This document shows, piece by piece, positions 9,172-17,769 of a stretch of 64,000 bases of DNA. Position 1 is the first letter of the stretch. Every line of letters begins with the position of its first letter. The stretch comes from Rhizobium sp. NFR03 (lineage in GTDB: Bacteria > Pseudomonadota > Alphaproteobacteria > Rhizobiales > Rhizobiaceae), in contig NZ_FOGR01000001.1 of assembly GCF_900111275.1 (NCBI RefSeq), positions 558,001-622,000 on the forward strand. The letters are read 5' to 3'. The notes beneath the pieces were generated by a model. It saw nothing but the letters and a program-made list of their open reading frames with translations, was not told the DNA's origin and did not search any database. Position numbers and translations under genes: made by a program.

Positions 9172-10200
9172 TTGGCAACTCAAATTCGCAGAATCGCATT
9201 TGCCACCTTTGTGGCATTTTCGCTCCTCGCACTGCCGTCAGCCGCGGCCGAAAGGCTCTTCCCGGTCAGTCAAGACCTTCAGAAAGGCAGCACCAACGGG
9301 GTTGAACTGATAGCCGACAACCAATTTGAGACAGGGTTCTCAGCGACACCTGCGTGCAATAGCCCTGAAGAAAAAGAATGTGCGGACAACACGCGCTACG
9401 TGCTGAAGTCGCCCGCCTTTCCCAATATGGCAGATGTGAAGCCTGTTTGGGATTTAAGACAGTGGGGTAGCAGAAGCACATTCGGCGCCGTACCCATCAA
9501 GTACGGCGAGGGCTATGCCTGGATAACACCGGACAAACGCTTGGTTGTATATCCGGGTGGACGGATTGAAATGGCTGTCAGTGGAGAGAGCGAATTCGGT
9601 GGACAGTATCGAAACGAGCAGCCTTCGAAACCGAGCCTAATTGCTGGACAAAATATTGCCGCGCCGGGCCTTTATCACCGCGATACGGGATCCCTGAGCG
9701 GCATGAGTAAGCTAGTCTTCAACGTCGACTTTAAGAAAGACTATGATGACCAGAATCGAAAGCACGGGTACGACCCTAACCGGAACGCTATGATCTTTCC
9801 GGTAAATTTTACGGTTCAAAACCTAAAAGATGGAAGCGAAGGATATGGCCAGTTCGTGTGGCTACAGATCAACCCTTACGACGACAGAAACGAGGTAGCG
9901 GTCTCAAAGCAAGATCAGGAAATGACAGACATGGGTACAAGCATGTCAATCTATTTCGTCCCGACATCCAGCCTGACTAGCGGCAACGCGCACAGTGGAG
10001 AATGGGTTAATTTCAGAGGGGACATACTTCCATATGCGATACGATCGATTGAGATCGCCTATCGTAAGGGTTTACTAAAGTCCAACGACATCTCGGACTA
10101 CAAGATTGGCGGATTGAATATCGGCTACGAGTTGTCCGGCTTAAACATTGCAACACTCCAAATAAGAAACTTAAGCCTCAAGATGTTTTCAAAAAAATAG
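9172..10200 (+). CDS. Secreted protein of unknown function
   Basis: 342 residues starting at TTG (9172); no better start covers the signal peptide. Residues 1-26 form a classical Sec signal (RRIAFATFVAFSLLALPSAAA, with cleavage after AAA-E). The mature protein is soluble, rich in Tyr, Asn and Gly, and has two cysteines close together (CNSPEEKEC). Phrases such as FVWLQINPYDDR and SGEWVNFRGDILPY suggest a beta-rich, perhaps carbohydrate-binding, fold, but I do not recognise the family. Base composition is lower in GC than the sulfur genes. It opens the cluster of glycosyltransferase-like genes and may act on an extracellular glycan (inference). Confidence 0.75.
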   Translation: MATQIRRIAFATFVAFSLLALPSAAAERLFPVSQDLQKGSTNGVELIADNQFETGFSATPACNSPEEKECADNTRYVLKSPAFPNMADVKPVWDLRQWGSRSTFGAVPIKYGEGYAWITPDKRLVVYPGGRIEMAVSGESEFGGQYRNEQPSKPSLIAGQNIAAPGLYHRDTGSLSGMSKLVFNVDFKKDYDDQNRKHGYDPNRNAMIFPVNFTVQNLKDGSEGYGQFVWLQINPYDDRNEVAVSKQDQEMTDMGTSMSIYFVPTSSLTSGNAHSGEWVNFRGDILPYAIRSIEIAYRKGLLKSNDISDYKIGGLNIGYELSGLNIATLQIRNLSLKMFSKK

Positions 10201-10393
10201 TTCCTGTTCAGATAAAAGATTATCACTGGCGGGCCGGAAAGTTTGCGGGGTAAGGACAGGCGAGCTTTATAGGGTAGGTCAGCATGAGAGCCGCAGCGTT
10301 ACGAGGAACAGAACGCGTATCGATATCGTGAAGGTTGACCTAGTGCTATAGCGGCGATATCGGCATGGCGCGCGTAACGATATCAACACGAAA

Positions 10394-11533
10394 ATGCTTC
10401 ATATGATCGCATATGAACCGAACGTTGGAGAAGTAATTTTGTACTATGCGATAAGGACATGGCATGGGACGCATCTATACTTTGATGAAGTCGGACGGCG
10501 CATCAAGCATGGAATGGTGGAAGGGTTACATCGTCTTCTGATGGTCTTCGTTGAAGGAGATTCATTCCGCTTCGATATCGATCCAAGGGACTCTAGTCCG
10601 GCTGTAGCAGCACTTATAGATGGTTCATTTGAAGTATCCCGCTCCGGATTAGAATTTTCTCTAAAGACATCAGGCTGGATGTGCGCCGACTCGAATGGCG
10701 AAGTTCCCTTGGACCGCCCCTCAATTGGCGGGTGGGAGTTGTTTACGCTAGAAGCCTACGGGGAAGTTGCGCCTCGACTTGGACTTAGCATTAAATTTCT
10801 GACTATACCTAAATCTGTTGAATATATAGGGAAAATACCGAAGATTATAAACCAGGTTTTCTTATCCCATCCATTCTCTGATGATCTACCAGAAGCGCTG
10901 AGGGAAAATATATCAAGCTTAAAAGAGAGCAATCCGAGCTTTTCGCACCGTCTTTGGACGAACGAAGCCGTTTTGGAAGCAATAAAGGACTGGTTCGGTT
11001 TCGAGGTCCTGAGCGCATTTTTGCGCATCAATCCGCGCTACGGTGCCGCGAGGGCGGACTTTTTTCGATACGCCCTTATGTATCATTCAGGCGGGGTCTA
11101 TCTTGACTTGAAGAGCCATGCCGCTGGTCTTGATCAATTGATCAGAGCGGATGATGAATACATCATTTCAACATGGAGCGAGCACGAGCGCACCATAGGT
11201 ATTGGCATGCACCCAGAGCTCAGCGGCTCAAAACACGGCGAACTCCTGCAATGGTTCTTGATCGCGAGGCCAAGACACAAGTTTCTTGAGGCTGTTTTAG
11301 AGCTTATACTCACCAACATAACACGTTACTCCCGAAAAGAATTCGGCGTTGGTTGGATGGGCGTTCTTAAAACGACAGGGCCAATTCCATATACGCTAGC
11401 TGTAAATGATATTCTTGAAGATCACCCTCATCGACTTGTAGCGTACGAAGAGGTTGGCTTAATTTACTCACGCGTACACAAGCAACTGCCCGGAAACCAT
11501 TATAAAGACTTGAGCGATGATGTGGTTTTATAA
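10394..11533 (+). CDS. GT32-like glycosyltransferase (DXD sugar-binding region)
   Basis: 379 residues. The C-terminal half (about residues 150-370) has the OCH1/GT32 pattern: PKIINQVFLSHP, FSHRLWTNEAV, RYGAARADFFRYALMYHSGG and then VYLDLKS. The last is the DXD-type metal/nucleotide-sugar site in variant form DLK. The N-terminal 140 residues are a separate unrecognised domain, rich in hydrophobic and acidic residues. Codon use is AT-richer than in the flanks. The ATG at 10394 has no clear ribosome site; a second ATG at 10403 is possible. Probably transfers a sugar onto a surface polysaccharide; acceptor and donor are unknown. Confidence 0.72.
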   Translation: MLHMIAYEPNVGEVILYYAIRTWHGTHLYFDEVGRRIKHGMVEGLHRLLMVFVEGDSFRFDIDPRDSSPAVAALIDGSFEVSRSGLEFSLKTSGWMCADSNGEVPLDRPSIGGWELFTLEAYGEVAPRLGLSIKFLTIPKSVEYIGKIPKIINQVFLSHPFSDDLPEALRENISSLKESNPSFSHRLWTNEAVLEAIKDWFGFEVLSAFLRINPRYGAARADFFRYALMYHSGGVYLDLKSHAAGLDQLIRADDEYIISTWSEHERTIGIGMHPELSGSKHGELLQWFLIARPRHKFLEAVLELILTNITRYSRKEFGVGWMGVLKTTGPIPYTLAVNDILEDHPHRLVAYEEVGLIYSRVHKQLPGNHYKDLSDDVVL

Positions 11534-11594
11534 AATCCCTTCGCTCTGTTATGCGGGGTAAACATATGCAGTTGATACTGAGGTCATCAATACC

Positions 11595-12461
11595 ATGGCG
11601 CAAGCTTCTGGTTACCCCTTCGCAAAAGACGTGCGTTTAATCACGTATAATGCTGGGGACGGTCCGTTCCGGCTACCTTTTCGGCACATTGTTAAAAATG
11701 CTTCAGCTGGCGAATTTGGCCTAAGCGGTCTGCGAGAAGATATTGCAACGCTCAATGCACTTGCGGAACACGTCGGCTGCGTTGTCTATAATAACTACTC
11801 CGATAGAACACTCGTCTTGTTTGGCAGCAATCAAGAGCGCTTCTCGATGCTCAGCGGTGCAAGATTCATTGAGCACAACGTGGTCTGTTTTCAAGACATC
11901 TTCAGCCCTTGGTACGGCGGATCCAGCTTGTTGCCGGACATAAGAAATCTAGGTGAATTAATCACTGGAGGTGCTTTCGGGGACCGAAAGGTTTTGTTTG
12001 GACAATCCTCAGGCGGGTATGCTGCGCTTGCAGCCTCCAAACATGTCACAAATTCTGTCACACTCAGCATCAATCCGCAAACATTTTATGACGCTCATCT
12101 AAAATTGAAGATCCGAAGGCAGCCTGGGATTACCATGTCGCTTACGGATGAACAGGTAATCGACTTAGCAAAGTACCTTCCCGGGGCAACCAGATCGACA
12201 ATGCGGACGATCATGTTCGCAACTGGCGAGAGCCAGAATCCGGTAGCGTCATATTACTGGATGGACCAATTGCACGCGGGAAGAATCGGCCATCTGGACG
12301 AAGTCGAACTTCTACTGGTTGATGACCCAAAGCACACACTGGTGACCGGGCGGGTAGCCTTGTTTGCAGAGTGCCTAAAGGATCTCCTCAGCTGCGACAA
12401 TGATCAACAACGGCGCATTGTTCTGGACAGCCTCGCTACACGAGTTTCAGTTGCTTCCTGA
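11595..12461 (+). CDS. Alpha/beta hydrolase-fold protein
   Basis: 288 residues. The nucleophile elbow is VLFGQSSGGYAALAAS (G-x-S-x-G-G, Ser near residue 139). A late histidine in DDPKHTLV near residue 250 is a plausible catalytic base. The middle contains INPQTFYD, as in esterase-like proteins linked to capsule or glycan clusters. It sits 61 bases after the GT32-like gene on the same strand, probably in one unit. It may add or remove an acyl group on a glycan (inference); no substrate can be named. Confidence 0.68.
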   Translation: MAQASGYPFAKDVRLITYNAGDGPFRLPFRHIVKNASAGEFGLSGLREDIATLNALAEHVGCVVYNNYSDRTLVLFGSNQERFSMLSGARFIEHNVVCFQDIFSPWYGGSSLLPDIRNLGELITGGAFGDRKVLFGQSSGGYAALAASKHVTNSVTLSINPQTFYDAHLKLKIRRQPGITMSLTDEQVIDLAKYLPGATRSTMRTIMFATGESQNPVASYYWMDQLHAGRIGHLDEVELLLVDDPKHTLVTGRVALFAECLKDLLSCDNDQQRRIVLDSLATRVSVAS

Positions 12462-12714
12462 TCAAACCCTAACGAGCTCGTGGCAGGAGGGACTGTCGCA
12501 ATAGTTACCCATGTACGTAAGGACGAAAATCAAGAGCGGCGGATCGAATGTTTCGTGCGGAAGAGCTAGGCGCTCACGGCAGCGAATTTCGTGCTTATGT
12601 CGTGCATCCTAGATACCGGTTTCAAAATAGACCGAATCATCATCCGTAAATTCAAGCAGTGCTTTTTTGAAACTGAGGGTGACATCGACATCACGGTAGA
12701 TTAGGCAGGGACAA

Positions 12715-13665
12715 ATGCAATCCGCCTGCAACGAGGCTCTTATGATTTTCTCTCCGTTATTCGGAGGCCTTCTCGCCTCCAACAGCTTCCCCAACGAATT
12801 TGAGCGTGACGTTATGAGCCAAGAGAACCTCCTAAACGGCGTGACGATATGTGCAATAGCGAAGAACGAGGGCCGTTATATAGTTGAGTGGCTCGCCTAC
12901 CACTTAGCCATTGGCGTCGATCGGATACACGTTTATAGTAACGAGTCTGAAGACAATCAATCAGCCAAGCTTGATGCAATTGCTAGGCAAGATTCCCGTA
13001 TTACCTGGACAGAGTGGAAATCTTTACCGGGAGTATCACCGCAAGTCTCTGCCTATAACGACTTTCTCAAGCGCGTCTCGACGCCGTGGGTGTGCTTCAT
13101 CGACATCGATGAGTTTTTGGTCCCGCTGGAAGATGCGACGATAACCGAGTGGCTTTCTACAATTCCGTCCGACGTTTCATCTGTCCATATCAACTGGAGA
13201 GGTTTTGGGTCAGCGGGAGTTGAGGATAGTAACTACCAGTTGGTGACCAGAACGTTCGATATGGCTGCCGCAGTGGGCTGGGGAAACCATCATCACTTTA
13301 AGACCATCGCCCGGACAGATTTGGCTACGGAGGCCATGATCCATAACGTGATCACATCCAGTGGACGCAGCACTATCTCGGACTTCAGTGAGTTTGAAAT
13401 GGTTAATAACGGACTTTCTAATAGGATTGTGCATCACAGAATTCAGATCAACCACTACCAATGTAAGACATTCGAAGAGTTCTCTGCTCGGATGCGAAGG
13501 GGTGACGCAAATGTGCCTGACGGGCCCGGAAAACTGCGCGACGCCAGCATCGAAAGGTTTAAGCAGCTTGATTTAAATGATGAGAGAAACACCGCGATCA
13601 GGAGATTTGACTCAGAGGTCGACAAGCAGTTGGAGTGGTTTGACGCGATAACGGCTAAACTGTGA
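12715..13665 (+). CDS. Glycosyltransferase, GT2_4/GT92-like
   Basis: 316 residues if started at the ATG at 12715, which has AGGG 5 bases upstream. The family usually begins just before the motif, so the ATG at 12814 (283 residues) is an alternative. TICAIAKNEGRYIVEWLAYHLAIGVDRIHVYSNES is the hallmark of the Glyco_tranf_2_4/DUF23-like group, and VCFIDIDEFLVP supplies the DXD-type motif (DID). A conserved GWGNHHHFKTI and a late HHRIQINHYQCKT also fit. Probably a cytoplasmic transferase in the same surface-glycan cassette. Confidence 0.75.
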   Translation: MQSACNEALMIFSPLFGGLLASNSFPNEFERDVMSQENLLNGVTICAIAKNEGRYIVEWLAYHLAIGVDRIHVYSNESEDNQSAKLDAIARQDSRITWTEWKSLPGVSPQVSAYNDFLKRVSTPWVCFIDIDEFLVPLEDATITEWLSTIPSDVSSVHINWRGFGSAGVEDSNYQLVTRTFDMAAAVGWGNHHHFKTIARTDLATEAMIHNVITSSGRSTISDFSEFEMVNNGLSNRIVHHRIQINHYQCKTFEEFSARMRRGDANVPDGPGKLRDASIERFKQLDLNDERNTAIRRFDSEVDKQLEWFDAITAKL

Positions 13666-13888
13666 GCCGCAATGTTACGGCACTCCGTCTAGCAACTACC
13701 GAATGGTAGGAAAGGAGGCGAGGTGAATGCTGAACCGCGCCTAGATTAAATGTCGGAGGATGCAATTAAACTTAAATACGGACTAATTATGTGGCCTTGT
13801 GACAACGTTGGCTAAGTTATGTTTCTAATTTAATTGCTTTGTTCGCGTTGTAGTTACCTATTGAGTGGCGGTTCTCGAGGATTTCTTT

Positions 13889-14827
13889 ATGCTTGGATAC
13901 GAATGGAACGACGGGGGAATCAACAATCAAAAGCTAGCGTTGCTGGGTTTGGTTGTTGCAGCGTACGAGCAATCGAAGCCATTGTACCTCCCAAAGATGT
14001 TTAGCAAGGATCAGCGCGAGACGAGGTCGTCGCTCCACGATTTTGGCGAAATTTTCGATGAACAAATGTTTATGGCGCTGCTTGCCCGCTGGGATATCGC
14101 TCGCGTGGACAACCCAGCAATTGACTATGCAGACCGTATCGAGAGAAACGGATGGAAGTTCTTCGATTTCGGAGCCTGGATCTTAGGTTCTGGCGGGGGC
14201 AACGGTAGATCTCGAGATCTAGTGCCAGATTTCTTTCGATCCTTAGTCCCATTGGTGACGCGCTCGCCTTCTTTTTTAACAATTTGCTCTGGCGCTTTCA
14301 CCGAGCTCAAACTCCAAGTAGTCAACCAACTTCGGATAGAAGAAGACTGGAGGATACACTGTCAGTATAGTCTTGAGCCGACTATCAAACATCCCGAAGA
14401 CTATAATCTATCTGCCCCCGAAATAATTAAGAAGACAAAGGAGACGTTAGGAGTGCTTGAAGTACTAGTATCTTGCGACGAGAGGTACGTACATATCGCC
14501 AAGAAAGACCTTACCAAAGAGGTCTATGAGGCGACCGGCGTGAACATCTATTGGAAATCAGACTTTTTAGCCCGTGATGTTGCCGACGATCTGACGCCCA
14601 TTGCTGCTTCGCTAATCGACTTCGAGCTTGCTAAACTTGCGAAAACTTTCGTCGGTATGAGCCGATCCACATTTGCCAATCTAGCGACATTTGAACGGTT
14701 CTGCCGTAATCACCAAGACTACCGCGAGGACTACATATACAATCTTCCATCCTCTAGATTAGGTCTACGTGTCGATTTAGGTAGATCAGTTAATCCTCTT
14801 GAGGTGTGCGGAATTAGGGCACTTTAG
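13889..14827 (+). CDS. O-fucosyltransferase-like protein
   Basis: 312 residues from the ATG at 13889, preceded by GAGGA with 7-base spacing; a GTG at 13865 would add 8 residues. The N-terminus WNDGGINNQKLALLGLVVAAYEQSKPLYLP resembles the GDP-fucose-binding N-terminus of O-FucT/POFUT-like proteins, where bacterial members begin near GG-x-NNQ. The C-terminal block IDFELAKLAKTFVGMSRSTFANLATFER matches the conserved GDP-fucose site region containing S-TF. The donor is inferred from family resemblance only. It lies in an AT-rich stretch; the 220 bases upstream hold no other gene. Confidence 0.6.
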   Translation: MLGYEWNDGGINNQKLALLGLVVAAYEQSKPLYLPKMFSKDQRETRSSLHDFGEIFDEQMFMALLARWDIARVDNPAIDYADRIERNGWKFFDFGAWILGSGGGNGRSRDLVPDFFRSLVPLVTRSPSFLTICSGAFTELKLQVVNQLRIEEDWRIHCQYSLEPTIKHPEDYNLSAPEIIKKTKETLGVLEVLVSCDERYVHIAKKDLTKEVYEATGVNIYWKSDFLARDVADDLTPIAASLIDFELAKLAKTFVGMSRSTFANLATFERFCRNHQDYREDYIYNLPSSRLGLRVDLGRSVNPLEVCGIRAL

Positions 14828-15007
14828 TCGAGGACGGGCTTTAACGTGCGGTTGGCGTTGCACTCGATCTACCGGTGCCGCGCTGTTTATAATACTTCTG
14901 CATGTACGCATCTAAAACATATCGCCGAGGAGGCGTTTCATGGGTTGCAGGCCTCTATATAAAGTACCGTTCAGCAGAACGACGCTTCGCGCCCGCCGAT
15001 CACTGAT

Positions 15008-15316
15008 ATGAACCTTTCCACTTCAATCACTAATCCTCTGCGGTGGCGCAGGTCCAACCCTATTACTCACGCCGACTTCAGGGGATTCGATGAGGGTCGA
15101 GCCGTTGCACGCATCTACCTTGTTGTGTCTGACATCAGTTTGAATGAGAACTGGCGTAGGGAGCTGATAGCGCACCATGAGGGCATTACTTCCAACGAAA
15201 GGGCTGGGTACGCCCCTTCGCATACGGCAGCAGCAGAACGCGCTGAGTGCGCGTATGCGCAGCTACGGACAAGGCGTCATTACGGAAATAGCGATGGCGT
15301 CATCAGCGGTGATTAG
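15008..15316 (+). CDS. Small hypothetical protein
   Basis: 102 residues. The stretch FDEGRAVARIYLVVSD followed by W, and later AAERAECAYAQLRTR, resembles the layout of short rhizobial proteins with a 'G-x-x-V-G-R-I-Y ... A-F-x-x-A-W' pattern that I have seen without an assigned role. No signal peptide or membrane segment. The ATG at 15008 lacks a clear ribosome site, so the call is tentative. Confidence 0.35.
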   Translation: MNLSTSITNPLRWRRSNPITHADFRGFDEGRAVARIYLVVSDISLNENWRRELIAHHEGITSNERAGYAPSHTAAAERAECAYAQLRTRRHYGNSDGVISGD

Positions 15317-15433
15317 TACCAGTACAAAGAGTTCCCGACACTCAATAATGTGGTTTTCCACAAAGACGAGCGCCTGCCAAGCAGCCACTATGTACAGTGC
15401 CCCCAAGCCAGCAGGGCAAAGAATTGGACGCAA

Positions 15434-15745
15434 GTGACAGAGTTAGAAGCGAGAAAAGCAGCAAAGGTACTTGCGGCGGTCGCTGCTCCAATGCGGGTCC
15501 GGATGATCAAAATCATGCTGGATGGCGAAATAGCCGTAACCGAGATGGCCCTCCGTGTCGGACTCTACCAGTCCACGACTTCAATGCACCTAAGGCGCCT
15601 GAAGGCGGTCGGGATGGTCGATCAACGCAAATTCCAACAGTTTCGATACTACTCGCTCTCTTCAAAATGGGCTGGGTTGCTGAGGGTGATCGTTACGATT
15701 GCGGAGGCTCAGACGAACCGACGCGAACGTCCGTCCAGACCCTGA
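15434..15745 (+). CDS. ArsR/NolR-like winged-helix regulator, copy 1
   Basis: 103 residues from the GTG at 15434. A winged helix-turn-helix of the ArsR type covers most of it: AAVAAPMRVRMIKIMLDGEIAV, recognition helix QSTTSMHLRRLKAVGMV, then a wing QRKFQQFRYYSL. It has no metal-binding cysteine pair, as in rhizobial NolR. It is about 45% identical to the protein at 21295-21609, which also starts with GTG. The start was chosen by comparison with that paralogue; the upstream ribosome site is weak. DNA target unknown. Confidence 0.72.
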   Translation: MTELEARKAAKVLAAVAAPMRVRMIKIMLDGEIAVTEMALRVGLYQSTTSMHLRRLKAVGMVDQRKFQQFRYYSLSSKWAGLLRVIVTIAEAQTNRRERPSRP

Positions 15746-15931
15746 CAACTTTCACCGCGCGCATCACACGCTCAGGGTAGTTTATGCCACATCGCGCAAA
15801 TCAAGAACGAGGCACAGGCCTTCTATTGAGTTGAAGCGATGTAGCGCTGATGCGGGCGTCTGCAACTGTCTAAAGCTGTGTAATATAAGCCGTACCGTGT
15901 TCTCTGAGGCAATTTTTTCAAGCTGAGGCAC

Positions 15932-16174
15932 TCATGCCCAGTTCTCCTCGCCGTCGAGACCGGGGGAGGATGAGTTCGGTGCCGCTAGCCCGTAACGGCG
16001 ATCCAGGAAAGCTTTGCAGGCCGGCCAGTACCGTCTGTTGCCAAACAACGGATCCGGCACGGGAAAGCCTTCCTTGTCCAGCGCTAGGAGCGCTCCTTTC
16101 AGAATCTCAGACTTGACCCCAATCCGCGCAGCCAGCTCGGCTTCGGTGAGGAACATGGCTGTTGATATGGACAT
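15932..16174 (-). CDS. Small helix-turn-helix/excisionase-like protein
   Basis: 80 residues. MFLTEAELAARIGVKSEIL is a helix-turn-helix opening. DPLFGNRRYWPACKAFLDRRYGL is a block I associate with short phage-linked DNA-binding proteins of rhizobia. The ATG at 16174 was chosen because GGGGGA lies 5 bases upstream; an in-frame TTG at 16189 is weaker. It follows the 33-residue gene at 16186-16287 by 11 bases, probably as one unit. It could be a relic or an active part of an older prophage. Confidence 0.62.
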   Translation of the reverse strand: MSISTAMFLTEAELAARIGVKSEILKGALLALDKEGFPVPDPLFGNRRYWPACKAFLDRRYGLAAPNSSSPGLDGEENWA

Positions 16175-16185
16175 TAGGTCCCCCG

Positions 16186-16287
16186 TCAAATGAGAGCTTG
16201 GGCATTCTGCTGTTTGTCAGCCTGATAGGGCCGTTGATCATTGTCGCCGTAGTGGATTGCGCGAAACTGTCTTTCATAGGAGTTCAT
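16186..16287 (-). CDS. Truncated 'MNSYE' protein, copy 1
   Basis: Only 33 residues, beginning MNSYERQFRAIHYGD. It aligns with the first 33 or so residues of the 87-residue protein at 21646-21909 (MNSYESQFRAIVGED). DNA around both start codons is also nearly identical over about 30 bases. This copy stops early, so it is likely a truncated duplicate; it may still be translated, since the next gene follows closely. Function unknown. Confidence 0.5.
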   Translation of the reverse strand: MNSYERQFRAIHYGDNDQRPYQADKQQNAQALI

Positions 16288-16456
16288 GGCAGCGGCGGTA
16301 GGGTCGCGCTGCCCAGCGACTAGCTCCTTTTGATGAAAGCGATGTCCGCTTAGTGAACACGACGACCCGCCGAGCTGAGAAGATCTCGCCCATTGGGTTC
16401 TCGCGTGGCGTGGGTTAGAGAGTTGGCAACACAGCAAACGAACAGGTCACCCCCGC

Positions 16457-16930
16457 ATGCGGAAGCTACTGAAAATCGTGACCTACCCCATTCGAGCGGT
16501 CATCTTCGTTGGCACGCTGATCGAGTTTTTAGTTCGCCCGGTTTACGGGCCGTTGGTCAAGGCGGTGATGGGATTGCAATTGTTCGCCGCGATGGAGCGT
16601 CGAATAGGAACCCTTCCGAGGCTCGCAATACTAGTCTTGTTTGTGGTACCGTTCGCAATAGCCGAACCGATGAAGATTGCTGCAGTCGTGATCATCGCCA
16701 AGGGCCAGCTTGCGCTCGGTATGACCACTCTCATCCTTTCGTACCTGGCGACGTTCCTGATTGTTGAAAGAATCTACCATGCTGGTCACGACAAGCTACT
16801 GACTTACAAGTGGTTCGCATGGTCGATGAAGTACGTACGGATAGCGCGCGCCTATTTTGATATGGCCATCGCAGTTTCCATGAGGCAGGCGAGATCCGTT
16901 CAGGCTTGGCTCTTCGAAAAGACGCGATAA
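16457..16930 (+). CDS. Conserved membrane protein of unknown function
   Basis: 157 residues. At least three hydrophobic segments are visible: TYPIRAVIFVGTLIEFLV (about 9-27), LAILVLFVVPFAIA with the following IAAVVIIA (about 56-82), and LGMTTLILSYLATFLIV (about 87-103). The C-terminus is basic and amphipathic (YVRIARAYFDMAIAVSMRQARS). No known catalytic motif. It stands alone on the plus strand. The base pattern is ordinary for the host, so it may be a chromosomal gene between accessory pieces. Confidence 0.65.
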   Translation: MRKLLKIVTYPIRAVIFVGTLIEFLVRPVYGPLVKAVMGLQLFAAMERRIGTLPRLAILVLFVVPFAIAEPMKIAAVVIIAKGQLALGMTTLILSYLATFLIVERIYHAGHDKLLTYKWFAWSMKYVRIARAYFDMAIAVSMRQARSVQAWLFEKTR

Positions 16931-17002
16931 TAACAGTAAGCCTCGCTTCAGCGCGAACAAGTAGCCTCGCTTTCTTACAATCAGGAGAGAGGCACGGATT
17001 CA

Positions 17003-17218
17003 GACAATATCAAGCAGATGGCATGGGCGATCGTTGCCGAGCACATGACGCAAGGCTAGAACGACTGTGCCAAGTTGGTTGCTAAAGGAATCCAGCGAGA
17101 GCGCGATCGCTGGACAGCTGGCGGACATATTGCCGTTTCTGTTCAGGACCACGACGCCGCTGATGAAGAGCGCGTCTTTGAGCTTTTGAATAGACAGCAA
17201 ATACAATCGTCGACTTAA
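17003..17218 (+). pseudogene. Possible decayed small gene
   Basis: A plus-strand frame reads DNIKQMAWAIVAEHMTQG, then a TAG at 17057-17059, then continues in the same frame as NDCAKLVAKGIQRERDRW to a TAA at 17216. The two halves look like one helical protein broken by a single stop. The rest of 16931-17769 (about 840 bases) holds no other gene that I can support. Confidence 0.25.
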
Positions 17219-17769
17219 GGTTCTAGCCAACAATCTTCTTGTTCCGTTCCATTTGCGGTGGCTAACCACGCGGGGTGAGACACCAAGGCTGAAGCGGTAG
17301 CTTGGTGCCCCATGCCGGACTGAGGATTTCTAATCTAGTATTGCACTTAGCAATTTGTGGGACAAACAAACGCGACGCCAGTTTGTTATGCTTTTCAAAT
17401 TAGATGTCTCACAGTTTCGCAGAACGGAATGGCTATTGTCTCGTTATGGCGGGTTATTGACTGACAACCCGACGCTGTAAGCGCTAGGTTCGTTTGATGA
17501 CACAGCAGATGACCGGCAGGTATGCAAAGACTCCACTCTATTTCTTTCGCTCCGGCGATCCGAGTGCGGAGAGATCCCTTCGTTCCTAAGGGCGTAGGCT
17601 TCCCGCAACTCCTGCATTTCTGGTAGAAGCGATCTAGCTCAGTACTCGTTTGTTCCGGTTGTGTCTAACGAAGCGGTCCGCAAGTGGTCCGCTACTTCCC
17701 GACGCAGTGTGGGTCGCGGCCAACGGCTGCCACTCCCACTGCGGCCCTCACTTTTCACTTAGCAAGCGG

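Noticed and set aside
11891-12073. Minus-strand frame opposite the alpha/beta hydrolase
   Set aside because: Shadow of the hydrolase coding frame; it lacks a ribosome site and domain.
17281-17307. Inverted repeat CACCAAG/CTTGGTG
   Set aside because: Only 7-9 bp with a bulge, no U-run and no adjacent gene end; not enough for a terminator or RNA gene.
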